DNA of 64,000 nt from AP-15 sp963788085 (GCA_963788085.1 CAWBFS010000057.1:62001-126000), one strand, 5' to 3'; counted from the first letter of the stretch, positions 45,030-56,019 are shown. Numbers and translations are program-made. Notes: a model not told the origin generated them from the sequence alone.

Positions 45030-46121
45030 ATGGATGTCGGTTTGATGATGATCTTCGCCAGCTATGGCTGGGACAACATCGGTGACGACCAGGTCTGGGA
45101 CGAGGACCTCCGCTTGGCGCGCCAGGCGCCGGGCCTAGGTTTCGACGCGTTATGGTCGGCCGAACATCATTTTTTCGACTACTCGTTCTGTCCCGACAAT
45201 CTGCAGCTGATGACCTACCTCGCCGGTGTATGCCCGGATATCGATCTCGGCACCGCCGCGGTGATACTGCCGTGGCACGACCCGCTGCGCGTGGCCGAGC
45301 AGGCGACGGTGCTCGATCTTCTCTCCCGCGGCCGCTTGCGGCTCGGCTTTGGCCGAGGGTTGGCGCGGCGAGAATTTGCCGCCTTCCGCGGCACGATGGA
45401 CGAGAGCCGTGGGCGGTTCGACGAGGCGGCGCCGATGATCGTCAATGCGCTGCGCACCGGCTGGATCGAGGCCGACGGCATTTATTACAAGCAGCCGCGA
45501 GTCGAGCTGCGCCCGCGCCCGAAATACAGCTTCGACGGGCGCATCTACGCGGTCGCGTCGAGCGAGGATTCAGTGGATTCTGCGGCGCGGCTCGGCGCCC
45601 ACATGGTCATGTTCTCCGACCGCCCTTGGCCGATGCGATTGCCGGCGATCCAGCGCAACCGGGAAATGCACCGCAAAACCCACGGCGTCGATGCCCCTAC
45701 CATGATGATCACCGATTTCTGCATCTGCGCGCCGAAGCTCGACGAGGCGGAGGCGCTGGCGCGCAAGCACATGGGCAAGTTCGTCGAGAGCAACTTCGAT
45801 CATTACGAGTTCCTCGGCGAGCACTTCGCCACCGTGAAGGGCTATGACGCCTATGCGCAGAAAGCCGAGATCGCCCGCAAGGGCGGCCTCGAAGGCGCGG
45901 TCGAGGGCTTCATGAAGGCCGCCGTGTGGGGAACCCCGGACCGCATCTTGCGAGAATTGGAGGCGCGGCGCAGGATGATCGGCGATTTCGAGCTGAACGT
46001 TTCGTTCCGCTTCGGCGGCATCCCTTACGACAAGGCGGAAGCGTCCTTGCAGCTGTTCGCCAAGGAAGTACTGCCCGCATTGAAGAGCTGGCGGTCCCAG
46101 GCAGCCAAAGCTGCGGAATAA
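45030..46121 (+). CDS. LLM-class (luciferase-like) flavin-dependent oxidoreductase
   Basis: 363 residues, intact. A TIM-barrel flavin enzyme with LGFDALWSAEHHFFDYSFCP, GTAAVILPWHDPLRVAEQAT, DLLSRGRLRLGFGRGLARRE and a C-terminal FRFGGIPYDKAEASLQLFAK. Members oxidise small organic substrates with reduced FMN from a separate reductase. The start is the ATG at 45030 preceded by GGAGAGG; it is 18 bp after the MmgE/PrpD stop. Confidence 0.92.
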   Translation: MDVGLMMIFASYGWDNIGDDQVWDEDLRLARQAPGLGFDALWSAEHHFFDYSFCPDNLQLMTYLAGVCPDIDLGTAAVILPWHDPLRVAEQATVLDLLSRGRLRLGFGRGLARREFAAFRGTMDESRGRFDEAAPMIVNALRTGWIEADGIYYKQPRVELRPRPKYSFDGRIYAVASSEDSVDSAARLGAHMVMFSDRPWPMRLPAIQRNREMHRKTHGVDAPTMMITDFCICAPKLDEAEALARKHMGKFVESNFDHYEFLGEHFATVKGYDAYAQKAEIARKGGLEGAVEGFMKAAVWGTPDRILRELEARRRMIGDFELNVSFRFGGIPYDKAEASLQLFAKEVLPALKSWRSQAAKAAE

Positions 46122-46146
46122 GGTTCCCGCGAGCACCTCTGCGTCA

Positions 46147-47080
46147 ATGTCCGCCATTCCTCGCCCGCGCCGCAGTCTTCTCTATATGCCCGGCTCGAAT
46201 CCGCGGGCGCTGGAGAAAGCGCGAGCTCTGCCTGCCGACGGGCTGATCCTCGATCTCGAAGCCGCCGTGGCTCCGAAGGAGAAGGAGCGCGCGCGGAAGA
46301 TCATCGCGGCGGCTCTCGCAAAGGGCGGTTATGGCGGGCGCGAGCTCGTATTGCGCGTCAACGCGATCGACACGCCATGGGGGCATGCCGATCTCGCGGC
46401 CGTTGCGACGATGCCGATCGATGCGGTGCTGTTGCCCAAAGTCGAGAACCCCGACCGGGTGGCGCTGAGCGTGTCGCTGCTCGACGCGTTCGGCGCTCCG
46501 GCAGCGGCTCGCGGTCTGGTGCATGCTCGAAACGCCGCTTGGCATCCTCTATGCCCGGGAGATCGCCGCAGCCAGCCCCAAGCTCGCCGCGCTCGTTCTC
46601 GGCACGTCAGACCTGACCAAAGACCTGCACGCGCTCCCGACCCACGATCGTTTGCCACTGATTACCTCGCTCAGCCTCGCCATACTCGCCGCCCGCGCCC
46701 ACGGGCTGGCGGTTCTCGATGGCGTTCACCTCGACCTCTCCGACGATGAGGGCTTTGCGGCCGCATGCCGGCAAGGCCGCGAGCTCGGCTTCGACGGCAA
46801 GACGCTGATCCACCCGAAGCAGATCGATGCCGCCAACGCAGCATTCGCCCCGAACCCCGAGGAGGTCGAGTGGTCGCGGCGGATCATCGCGGCGCACAGC
46901 GAAGCGGCGGCCGCGGGCAAGGGCGTCGTGCTCGTGGACGGCCGGCTGATCGAAAACCTGCACGTCGAAAACGCGCGCCGGCTGTTGAGCGTTCGCAGAC
47001 GAGATCGAGCGGCTCTACGAGCGAGAAGTGAAGCGGCTGCTTGGCGAGGCTGCGTTGACACTCCCCGGCCTGCGGGCTAA
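46147..47080 (+). CDS. HpcH/HpaI (CitE-like) CoA-ester lyase (two frameshifts)
   Basis: About 300 residues. RRSLLYMPGSNPRALEKA and LPADGLILDLEAAVAPKEKE (acidic metal ligand) in the first frame; after a break near 46512, MLETPLGILYAREIAAASPK, VLGTSDLTKDL, AVLDGVHLDLSDDEGF and ELGFDGKTLIHPKQIDAAN. These are standard citrate lyase beta-like/malyl-CoA lyase blocks. A second break near 46997 affects the end (ADEIERLYEREVKRLL), so the stop codon is not certain. Lies between the LLM oxidoreductase and sdhC. Confidence 0.84.
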
Positions 47081-47121
47081 TGCACAGCGGCCGACCGCAA
47101 GGAAATCTGGAATTGCCGTAA

Positions 47122-47515
47122 ATGAGATCCGCCGACCGGCCGCTTTCGCCGCACCTTCAGATCTACCGATGGCAACTCACCTCCGTTCTGTCGATCCTCC
47201 ACCGCGCTTCCGGCGTGGCGCTGAGCGCCGGGACGATCCTGCTCGTATGGTGGCTGGTTGCCGCCGCTTCCGGGCCGGAGGCCTATGAAGGGGTCCAGGA
47301 TTTCCTCGGCTCCTGGATCGGGCTCTTGCTGTCTGTTCGGCTGGACGCTGTCGCTGTTCTATCATTTGTGCAATGGCATCCGTCACCTCGTCTGGGACAC
47401 CGGCCATGCGTTCGATCTTCAATCGACCTATATTGGCGGCTGGATCGTCGTCGGGGCGACCGCCGTCCTGACTTTGATTGCCTGGATCGCCGGGATAGCT
47501 CGCTGGGTTTCCTGA
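47122..47515 (+). CDS. sdhC: Succinate dehydrogenase cytochrome b556 subunit (one frameshift)
   Basis: About 130 residues with three membrane helices. RPLSPHLQIYRWQLTSVLSI and LHRASGVALSAGTILLVWWL at the N-terminus are diagnostic; the heme-ligand region FYHLCNGIRHLVWDTGH follows in another frame after a break near 47333. It anchors complex II and binds heme b with SdhD. It is the first gene of sdhCDAB; sdhD starts one base after its stop. Confidence 0.93.
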
Positions 47516-47516
47516 C

Positions 47517-47913
47517 ATGATGGCATCGCGGATGCGCTCGCCGCTCGGCCGAGCAATCGGGCTGGGTTCGGCGAAGGAGGGGGTCGATCACTGGTGGGCG
47601 CAGCGCATTACCGCGATTGCGCTGGTGCCGTTGAGCCTATGGTTCGTGGCCTCCGTCATCGGCCTGGCCGGCGCCGATATCGAGACTGTGCAGAACTGGG
47701 TCGGCCTCCCGCTGCCGGCAATTCTGCTGGTACTTGCTGCTTATTGCGACTTTTTATCACGCGTCGCTCGGGCTCCAGGTGGTCATCGAAGACTATGTCC
47801 ATACCGAGCTCGCCAAGCTCGGCCTAGTCATCGCCGTCCGCCTGCTCAGTTTCGGCTTCGCCGTGGCGGGGATCTTCGCAGTGCTCAGCATCGCCCTGGG
47901 ATCGACGAGCTGA
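47517..47913 (+). CDS. sdhD: Succinate dehydrogenase membrane anchor subunit (one frameshift)
   Basis: About 131 residues: GRAIGLGSAKEGVDHWWAQR at the N-terminus and, after a break near 47745 close to a run of five T, TFYHASLGLQVVIEDYVH with the heme-ligand His, then three helices ending at the TGA at 47911-47913. Second anchor of complex II, located between sdhC and sdhA as usual. Confidence 0.92.
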
Positions 47914-47925
47914 TTGGAGCCCCGC

Positions 47926-49721
47926 ATGCCACCGGCCTACAATATTACCGATCACAGCTATGACGTGGTCGTCGTCGGCGCCGGCGGCGCGGGTCTGCGG
48001 GCGACATTGGGAATGACCATCGAAGGGCTCAGGACCGCCTGCATCAGCAAGGTCTTTCCGACCCGCAGTCACACGGTCGCTGCTCAGGGCGGGATCAGCG
48101 CCGCGCTCGGCAATATCGGGCCGGACGACTGGCGCTGGCACATGTACGACACCGTCAAAGGCTCGGACTGGCTCGGCGACCAGGACGCGATCGAGTACAT
48201 GTGCCGCAATGCGATCCCGGCGGTCATCGAGCTCGAGCATTTCGGCGTGCCGTTCTCGCGCACCGAGGACGGGCGGATCTATCAGCGGCCGTTCGGCGGG
48301 CACATGATGGAATACGGCGAGGGCGATCCGGCGCGGCGCGCCTGCGCCGCTGCCGACCGCACCGGTCACGCGATCATTCACACGCTCTATCAGCAATGCG
48401 TGCGCAACAATGCGGAGTTCTTTGTCGAGTATTTTGCGCTCGACCTGATCATGGACGACGAGGGGGCCTGCCGCGGGGTCATGGCTTGGAACCTCGAGGA
48501 CGGCACGCCTGCACCGGTTTCGCGCCCATCTCGTGGTCCTCGCCACCGGCGGCTACGGCCGGACCTATTTCTCCTGCACCTCCGCCCACACTTGCACCGG
48601 CGACGGCAACGCCATGGTGCTGCGAGCCGGGCTGCCGCTGCAGGACATGGAGTTCATCCAGTTTCACCCGACCGGGATCTACGGCGCCGGCTGCCTGATC
48701 ACCGAGGGCGCCCGAGGCGAGGGCGGCTATCTGACCAACAGCGAGGGCGTGCGCTTCATGGAAGCCTACGCGCCGCACGCCAAAGACCTGGCGTCGCGCG
48801 ACGTCGTCAGCCGGGCGATGACGATCGAGATCCGCGAGGGCCGCGGCTGCGGTCCGGAGAAGGACCATATCCTGCTACATCTCGAGCACCTGTCGCCCGA
48901 GGTGCTGCACCAGCGACTGCCGGGGATCTCGGAGACGGCCAAGATCTTCGCCGGCGGTCGATGTCACCCGCGAGCCGATCCCGGTATTGCCGACCGTGCA
49001 TTACAACATGGGCGGCATTCCGACGAACCACCACGGCGAGGTGCTGCGGCCGACCGCCGACGAACCGGACGCGACGGTTCCCGGGCTGATGGCGATCGGC
49101 GAGGCGGCTTCGGTCTCGGTGCACGGGGCCAACCGGCTCGGCTGCAACTCGCTGCTCGACATCGTCGTGTTCGGCCGCGCCGCGGCCCATCGCGCCGCCG
49201 AGCTGGTGCGCCCCGGCACGCCGCAGAAACCGATGTCGAATGGCGCCGGCGAGGAGGCGGTGGCCCGGCTCGACGCGGTGCGTCAGTCGCACGGGTCCCG
49301 CAAGACCGCCGAGATCCGGCTCGACATGCAGCGTGTGATGCAGACCAACTGCGCCGTCTTTCGCACGGCACAAGTGCTCCGGGAAGGGGTCAGCCGGATC
49401 GACGTGGTGGCCAACAGCTACGGCGAACTCGGCATCTCCGACCGGTCGATGATCTGGAACACCGACCTGGTCGAAGCTCTGGAGCTGGAAAATCTGCTCG
49501 AGCAGGCCGTCGTTGCCCTGCATTCGGCGGAGAACCGGACCGAAAGCCGCGGCGCGCACGCCCGCGAGGATTACCCCGAGCGCGACGACCGGAACTGGAT
49601 GAAGCACACGCTCGCCTGGCTCGACGGCGATGGCGGGGTCAAGCTCGGCGATCGCCCGGTCCACCTCTTCACGCTGTCGAACGAGGTGCAGACCTTCCCG
49701 CCTAAGGCGCGCGTGTATTGA
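47926..49721 (+). CDS. sdhA: Succinate dehydrogenase flavoprotein subunit (two frameshifts)
   Basis: About 598 residues. VVVVGAGGAGLRATLGM binds FAD; PTRSHTVAAQGGISAAL contains the His that carries the covalent flavin; EFIQFHPTGIYGAGCLITEG and LPTVHYNMGGIPTNHHGEVL hold catalytic His/Arg residues; NRLGCNSLLDIVVFGR and the C-terminal DRNWMKHTLAWLDGDG complete it. Breaks near 48515 and 48958 do not disturb flanking motifs. The start ATG at 47926 has GGAG nine bases before. An unusual 240-bp gap with palindromes separates it from sdhB. Confidence 0.95.
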
Positions 49722-49802
49722 GGGCTAAATGACTTTGGCTTGCCCGAGCAACCGGCCCCATTTCGTCTCACGCGCAAGGGCGCGAGCTATTCCGGGGAAA
49801 AG

Positions 49803-49934
49803 CCCCTCTCCGCCCTTCAGGGGGGAGAGGGAGGGACCCGTCGCAAAGCGACGGGAGGGTGAGGTGGGCGGCGCCGGATCTCAGCCCTCCGGCCCCTCTC
49901 ACCCTGCCCTCTCCCCCGGCCGGCGGGGGGAGAG
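49803..49934. repeat. Cluster of REP-like palindromes between sdhA and sdhB
   Basis: Three stems: CCCCTCTCC with GGAGAGG-type partner (49803-49831), CCCGTCGCAAAGCGACGGG (about 49837-49855), and CCCTCTCCCCCGGCCGGC with its GGGGGGAGAGG partner (about 49905-49934). All are GC-rich and lie within the sdh operon, where they could modulate the level of sdhB mRNA. The third is an uninterrupted relative of the palindrome hit by IS4. Confidence 0.75.
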
Positions 49935-49965
49935 GATAGAAAAAGCGTGGTGTGAGAACCCGCCC

Positions 49966-50746
49966 ATGGCCGAATTCATCCTCCCGCGGAACTCGAAAAT
50001 CGGGACCGGCAAGACGGTTTGCCGGGCCGCCCGGCGCCACCCGTCTGCGCGAGTTCAAGATCTACCGCTGGAACCCCGACGACGGGAAGAACCCGGTCAT
50101 CGACACCTTCGAGATCGATCTCAACGATTGCGGCCCGATGGTTCTCGACGCGCTGATCAAGATCAAGAACGAGATCGACACGACCCTGACCTTCCGCCGC
50201 TCATGCCGCGAAGGCATTTGCGGCTCCTGCGCAATGAACATCGACGGCACCAATACGCTGGCGTGCCTCAAGGCGATCGAGGACATCGAAGGCGCGGTGC
50301 GGATCTACCCGTTGCCGCACATGCCGGTCATCAAGGATCTGGTGCCCGATCTGACGCATGTCATTGCGCAGTACCAATCGATCCGGCCCTGGCTGCAGAC
50401 CGCGAGCCCGCCGCCGCCCGACCGCGAGCGGCCGCAATCGATCGAGGAGCGCGAGAAGCTCGACGGGCTGTGGGAATGCATTCTGTGCTTCTGCTGCACG
50501 ACCTCGTGTCCGAGCTACTGGTGGAACGGCGAGCGCTATTTGGGACCCGCCGTGCTGTTGCAGGCCTATCGCTGGATCGCCGACAGCCGCGACGAGAAGA
50601 CCGGCGAGCGCCTCGACGAGCTCGAAGACCCGTTCCGGCTCTACCGCTGCCACACGATCATGAACTGCACCCGGACCTGCCCAAAGAACCTCAACCCGGC
50701 CAAGGCGATCGCCGAGATCAAGAAACTGCTGGTGCTGCGCCGGTAA
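49966..50746 (+). CDS. sdhB: Succinate dehydrogenase iron-sulfur subunit (one frameshift)
   Basis: About 260 residues. After MAEFILPRNSKIGTGK a break near 50016 leads to GATRLREFKIYRWNPDDGKN. The [2Fe-2S] ligands are SCREGICGSCAMNIDG and the Cys of TLAC; the [4Fe-4S] and [3Fe-4S] ligands are CILCFCCTTSCPSYW and CHTIMNCTRTCPKNLNP. Carries electrons from SdhA to quinone. Last gene of the sdhCDAB operon; start ATG at 49966. Confidence 0.95.
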
Positions 50747-50755
50747 GCGCAACAG

Positions 50756-51695
50756 ATGCGCCGGCGGATCATCATTGATACCGATCCCGGCCTGGACGAC
50801 GCCGTCGCGATCCTGCTGGCATTGGCAGCGCCGAGGAATTGGAGGTCCTCGGCCTTGTCGCTGTAGCGGGAAATCTGCCGCTGGCGCAGACCGAGCGAAA
50901 CGCGCGGCGGGTTTGTGCTCTGGCCGGGCGCCCCGAGTTGCCGGTCTATGCCGGCTGCGCGCGGCCATTGATGCACCCGTTGGTTACTGCCGAGCACATT
51001 CACAATGACCCACGCCTCGATGCCGCTGCTGCCCGAGCCGGCCTCGCCGGCGCAGTCTCAGCACGGTGTCGACTTTCTGATCGAGACATTGAGTTCGGCC
51101 GAGGCGGGCGCGATCACACTGTGCGCCCTGGGGCCGTTGACGAATATCGCGATGGCGCTGCGTCAAGGCGCCGGAGGTCGCCGGCAGAGTCCGCGAATTG
51201 GTGGTGATGGGCGGCGCGTGTTTCGAGCTCGGCAATATGACGCCGGCGGCCGAATTCAACATCCATGCTCGACCCGCATGCCGCGGCGATCGTGTTCGAC
51301 AGCGGCATCCCGATCACGATGATCCCGCTCGATGTCACGCATCAGGTGCTCAGCACACCGCCGCGGCTCGCAGCGTTGCGCGCTCTCGGCAATCGCTGCG
51401 GCGTGGCTGTCGCCGCGTTGCTGGCCGCCTTTGAAGAAAAGCGCCGCGCCAGGTTCGGACCCGAGCCATGGCGCTGCATGATCCGTCGGTGATTGCATAC
51501 CTGTTGCAGCCGGCGCTCTATCAAGGGCGCGAAGTCAATGTCGCGATCGAAACGCAGAGCCCGCTTACGGTGGGGATGACCGTCGTGGATTGGTGGGGTG
51601 TCACCGGGCGACTGGTCAATGCGCGGTTCATGAACACGGTGGATGCCGACGGGTTCTACGACCTCTTGACGGAAAAGCTGGCGCGACTGCCGTAG
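50756..51695 (+). pseudogene. Inosine-uridine preferring nucleoside hydrolase family (about five frame breaks)
   Basis: About 310 residues if joined. IIIDTDPGLDDAVAILLALA has the calcium-binding Asp cluster of the family; then LEVLGLVAVAGNLPLAQTER, GAITLCALGPLTNIAMALRQ, ELVVMGGACFELGNMTPAAE, DSGIPITMIPLDVTHQVL and ALHDPSVIAYLLQPALY with the late active-site Asp. The segments alternate frames with breaks near 50830, 51003, 51165, 51262 and 51465. Nine bases after sdhB. The density of breaks is high even for this window; either local base quality is poor or the gene is decaying. Confidence 0.82.
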
Positions 51696-51973
51696 GGCGT
51701 TCAGGAGCGGGGAATTCTCGGCCCTGCTCGACTGTCGGATCTCTTTACACTACGCCTGAGCAAAGGGGCGAGAAGCTAACCGATTGATCGGCCTGGACTT
51801 GAACAAGGGATGCTCGCAAAACCAGCGTAACTATGCGTAAAGTTTTCCGACACTGTCGCGTGCGCAAATTCAGAGCTCGATTTCTTAGGTCACTGATTTT
51901 GCTCAGCAATCGTCGTCGTCGGCGAAGTTGGCATGGACCTTGCGCTAACGAACAATCGTAAGAGGGGCAACCC

Positions 51974-53046
51974 ATGAACCCACCGGCCAGCCCTGGTTCC
52001 TCATTCACCCTAGCCACCCGCTGCAAGCTGGCTCTCGGCGCTCTTGCCACGGCGGCGCTCGCCTGGGGCGCGCTGCCCGCACATGCGACGACCTTCACCT
52101 TTCAAAACATCGTCAATCCGACCGGGAATACTGGCGGAACCGGCAATTCAAACTTCAACCAAGCATTGGGAATTAACAGCGCCAGCACCATCGCCGGGTA
52201 CGCCGGCGACGGCGTGATCGTCCCCAACAAGGGTTATACCGTGGTGCCGCCCTTCGCCCCGGCCAATTTCACCAGTGAGAACTTTCCCAACTCGGTGCAA
52301 ACTCAGGTTGTCGGAATCAATAGCAACGCTAGCCCGACCACGGTTGGCTTCTGGATTAATGGTGCCGGCACCAATTTTGGATTTGTCGACCAGAACGGCA
52401 ATTTCACCTCAGTCATGAACCCCAATACTGGCACTGGAACAGTCAACCAGCTGCTCGGGGTCAACAACAACAATATCGCCGCCGGTTTTTATGTCGACGG
52501 CGCCGGCAACGCGCACGGTTATCTCTACAACATCGGCAATATGACATTTACGCCGGTAACGCTGCCGGCTGCGTTCAATGCGGTGATGACGACCGCAACC
52601 GGCGTCAACAATGCCGGTGTGATCAGCGGTTTTTATGTCGACGGCGCCGGCAACACCCACGGGTTCATCGACAATAACGGAACGTTTAGGAGTTTTGATG
52701 ACCCGAACGGGACCATGACGATGCTGCTCGGTCTCAACAATGCAAACGAGGCCGTCGGCAGCTTTGTGGACGTTAACGGCGAGACCCAGGGGTTGCTGTT
52801 GAACCTCTGACTGACAGCTTTCAGACAATCAGCGATCCCAACGCTTCGGCGACGCCGGCGTTCAACGTCACCGGCACGACGATCAACGGCATCAACGACC
52901 TCGGCGATCTGGTCGGGTTTTACTCGAACGGGACGCAGGTCATCGGGCTGCTGGCCACCCCGGTGCCGGAGCCGGCGTCGCTGACTCTGCTCGCCGTCGG
53001 GCTATTCGGCATCGCAGCCTTTGCGCGCCGGCGCAAAGCCCGATAA
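51974..53046 (+). CDS. PEP-CTERM exported repeat protein (one frameshift)
   Basis: About 357 residues. A signal peptide (LALGALATAALAWGALPAHA) is followed by repeats of the HAF type, each with Gly-x-Asn-(N/D)-x-G-x-(I/V)-x-G-x-(F/Y): GINSASTIAGYAGDG, GVNNNNIAAGFYVDGAGNAH, GVNNAGVISGFYVDGAGNTH, GLNNANEAVGSF. After a break near 52800 the frame carries GINDLGDLVGFYSNG and the sorting tail VPEPASLTLLAVGLFG plus Arg-rich end ARRRK. The PEP-CTERM tail is cleaved by exosortase; such proteins go to the surface or matrix. The Asn/Thr/Gly-rich composition differs from neighbouring genes. A hairpin follows the stop. Confidence 0.86.
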
Positions 53047-53062
53047 GAGCCCGGGAAAAAAG

Positions 53063-53096
53063 GAGGCGCCGGGTTTGACTTGCTCCCCGGCGCCTC
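53063..53096 (+). terminator. Hairpin terminator-like structure after the PEP-CTERM gene
   Basis: Perfect 11-bp stem GAGGCGCCGGG (53063-53073) with CCCGGCGCCTC (53086-53096), 12-base loop, 17 bp after the stop. The T tract after it is poor, so it may act as an mRNA-stabilising end. Confidence 0.6.
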
Positions 53097-53137
53097 TAGA
53101 ATGCGCCGCGCCGATAACTCTATTGGGGAGCAGGTCG

Positions 53138-53746
53138 ATGATCTTTGAGATGCGGACCTACCGGTTGCAGCCGGGCTCGGTGCCGGAGGTCGAGAAGCGG
53201 TTCGCAGAAGCGCTGACCGAGCGCGTCAAGGTGTCGCCGCTCGGCGCGTTCTTTCATACCGAAGTGGGGCCGCTCAATCACATCATCCACATCTGGCCCT
53301 ATGACGATCTGCAGCATCGGACGCGGGTGCGTTCGCAGTCGATCCCGAACTGGCCGCCGAAGATCCAGGAATTCGAGGTCGAGATGGAGAGCAAGATCGT
53401 CAATGCGGCGCCGTTTTGCCCGGCCTTCACGCCGCGGCAGCACGGCAATCTCTATGAGATCCGCACCTATACGATGCTGCCGGGAGCGGCGCCGACCGTC
53501 ATCGAGCGCTGGGCCGAGAGGATCGAAGGGCGGGTGAAGCTGTCGCCTCTGGCGGCGGCTGGCCACACCGAGCTCGGGCCGCTCAACCAATGGATCCACA
53601 TCTGGGCCTACAAGGATGCGGCCGAGCGCTTCCGCATCCGCGACGAGGCCCGCGCTACGGGTGCCTGGCCACCCAACACTCGCGGTCAGTTCATCAAGCA
53701 GGAGAACATGCTGGTCGTGCCGGCGTCGTTCTCGCCGTTGCGGTAG
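53138..53746 (+). CDS. NIPSNAP family protein with two repeats
   Basis: 202 residues made of two ferredoxin-like alpha/beta barrel halves: IFEMRTYRLQPGSVPEVEKR with GPLNHIIHIWPYDDLQHRTR, then LYEIRTYTMLPGAAPTVIER with GPLNQWIHIWAYKDAAERFR. Bacterial NIPSNAP proteins have no settled function. The start is the ATG at 53138 with GGGGAG upstream; a longer open frame would include untranslated sequence with the hairpin. Convergent with the PBP1A gene. Confidence 0.92.
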   Translation: MIFEMRTYRLQPGSVPEVEKRFAEALTERVKVSPLGAFFHTEVGPLNHIIHIWPYDDLQHRTRVRSQSIPNWPPKIQEFEVEMESKIVNAAPFCPAFTPRQHGNLYEIRTYTMLPGAAPTVIERWAERIEGRVKLSPLAAAGHTELGPLNQWIHIWAYKDAAERFRIRDEARATGAWPPNTRGQFIKQENMLVVPASFSPLR

Positions 53747-53780
53747 AGCCTCGCGGACCTCACCGCCTCGCTGCGCCCAG

Positions 53781-53804
53781 CCTCTCCCGCGGTGCGGGGA
53801 GAGG
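53781..53804. repeat. REP-like palindrome
   Basis: CCTCTCCCGCGGTGCGGGGA type near-perfect inverted repeat, followed by GCCGAGCGTAGCTTGGTGGG, a flank similar to that at 27705. It lies between the convergent NIPSNAP and PBP1A genes. Confidence 0.75.
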
Positions 53805-53848
53805 GGGCCGAGCGTAGCTTGGTGGGTGAGGGCGCCTCGCACGCTCCA

Positions 53849-55749
53849 TCACCTCGGCCCGAAAAGCCGGAAGAAATTGTCGAAGAACCCGCCGCCCGGA
53901 GCGCGGCGGCGCTGCGGCCAGCACTCCAGCGGGCGGCAACGGCGCGCTCGGCAGCGGGCGCACCGGCATCGCCTGGGTGGCGGCTCAGCATGAAACGGCG
54001 CCAGGTCTGCGCCGGCAGCGAGCCGCCCGTCACCTTGTTCATCGGCGTATTGTCGTCGTTGCCGAGCCATACTCCTGCGACCAGATCGGCGGTGTAGCCG
54101 ATAAACCAGGCGTCGCGATAATCCTGCGTCGTGCCGGTCTTGCCGGCGGCCGGTCGGGGCAGTACGGCGCTCTTGCCGGTGCCGTGCCCGATCACGGCAC
54201 TCAGCATCTGGTTCATGGTCCCGGTGAACTCCGGGGTCACGACTTGACCGAGCCCCGAGCCGGTGCGGCGGAACACGATCTTTCCTGCGCTGTCGCGGAT
54301 TTCGGTAATGCCGTGCGGCCACACGCCGAAACCGCCATTGGCGAACGGCGCATAGGCCGAAACCAGCTCTAACAGGTTCACCTCGTTAGTGCCGAGAGCA
54401 AGGCTCACTTCGGGCGTGAGCGGTGACGAAATCCCGAGCCGGTGCGCGACCGCCACGACGTTGGGCAGGCCGGCGCGCTGCGCGACCTGGACCGCGATCG
54501 TGTTGACCGACTGAGCCAGACCTTCGGCGAGGGTCATCTCGCCTTGATAATGCCCGGTGTAATCGCGCGGCTGCCAATTGCCGATGCGCATCGGCGCGTC
54601 GACGAACTGGTCGGAGGGTTGCAAGCCGGCTTCCAGCCCGGCCAGATAGACGAATGGCTTGAAGGCGGAGCCCGGCTGACGCTGCGCCTGGGTTGCGCGA
54701 TTGAATTGGCTCTCGTTGTAATCGCGGCCGCCGACCATGGCGCGGACCGCTCCGTCCGGCGACATCGCCACGAGCGCGCCCTGGCTCACCGCCATTTTCC
54801 CGCCCTCGCGGGCGATGACGTCCGCGACCGCCGCTTCGGCCTGTGCCTGCATGCGCGGGTCGAGCGTCGTCACCACCGTCAAGTCACGATTGCCGATGTC
54901 GGCAAAATCTGCCAACTGCTCGGCCACCCAATCCCCGAAATAACGAGCGCCCGGCCGCGCAACAGCCACCGCGGCAAGCGAGGTTCCGCCGCTGAGGGCG
55001 GCCATCGCTTGACTGGCGGTGACAAACCCGGCATCGACCATTTTGGCGAGGACTTGCGCGGTCCGCGCCGCGGCCTTGTCGGGGTCGCGGGTCGGGTTGA
55101 ACCGGGTCGGTGCTTTCAACAGGCCGGCAATGGCGGCGCTCTCGTAGAGGGTCGTTTGCCTCGCCGATCTGTGGAAATACCGGTGCGCCGCGGCATCCAC
55201 GCCATAGGTCCCGGCCCCGAGATAGACCCGGTTGAGATAAATCTCGAGGATCTGGTTCTTCGAGAAGCGGTGCTCGAGCCACAGCGCCAGCAGTGTCTCC
55301 TGGATCTTGCGGGAGAGGCTGCGCTCTTGGGTCAGGAACAGGTTCTTGGCGAGCTGCTGGGTTATCGTGCTGCCGCCCTGGACTATATGCCCGGCGGCGA
55401 GATTGGCGAAGGCGGCCCGAACGAGGCCGATCGGATCGACCCCGAAATGGCTGTAGAAGCGGCGATCTTCGGTTGCGACGACGGCCTTCGGCAGGTAGGG
55501 CGACATCTCCTTCAGGGTCAATGGCTGGCCGAAAAGGTCGCCATAGGTCGTCAGCAGGCTGCCGTCCGCTGCCAATATCGTGACGCTCGGACGCCGCTCG
55601 GCGCGGGTGAGTTCGCCGGTCTCGGGCAGCATGAGGGCGAAATAGCCGAGAACGACGCTGCCGACGATCGCCGTCCACAGGAGCACCAATAGGCCGAGCC
55701 TGGAGGCGCGCAGCAAGAATGTTTTGCCGCGAGCACGGTGCCGCGGCAC
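53849..55749 (-). CDS. Penicillin-binding protein 1A-type peptidoglycan synthase
   Basis: About 630 residues. N-terminal cytoplasmic Arg-rich tail, one membrane helix (LGLLVLLWTAIVGSVVLGYF), glycosyltransferase domain (ATEDRRFYSHFGVDP near 93, GGSTITQQLAKNLFL near 125, KIQETLLALWLE), and transpeptidase domain with S-x-x-K in GSAFKPF near 360, SVN near 413 and KTGTT near 536. The C-terminal linker after RRFMLSRHPGDA changes frame at least twice near 53960-53900, leading to GGGFFDNFFRLFGPR and a stop at 53849; the uncorrected frame runs into the opposite gene. The start is a GTG at 55749; similar upstream sequence could extend it. Confidence 0.92.
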
Positions 55750-56019
55750 GCGCGTGCGCGGCTTGCCGGATGCGGTCGGCAGGGTCGAGCCGCAGCCTCG
55801 GCTCAGCCATCGGCTCGCGCCGTTATCGTCTTGCTTTTCAACAGACCCCCGCTCCCCCGCCGGCCGTATCGCACGGGATGTCTCAATTATCAGGCAAACT
55901 ATGGCAGCGGTTCGACAACGAAATCAGAGAGGATTCCTGCTGCGTCGTAGGAACCTGAGGTCGAACGAATTCGTTGGCCGAGCAGGATGGCAGGTACGAG
56001 TTTTCTCGGAGGACGACGT

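Noticed and set aside
54442..55692. A 416-codon open frame opposite PBP1A
   Set aside because: No family resemblance; the minus strand carries all PBP1A motifs.
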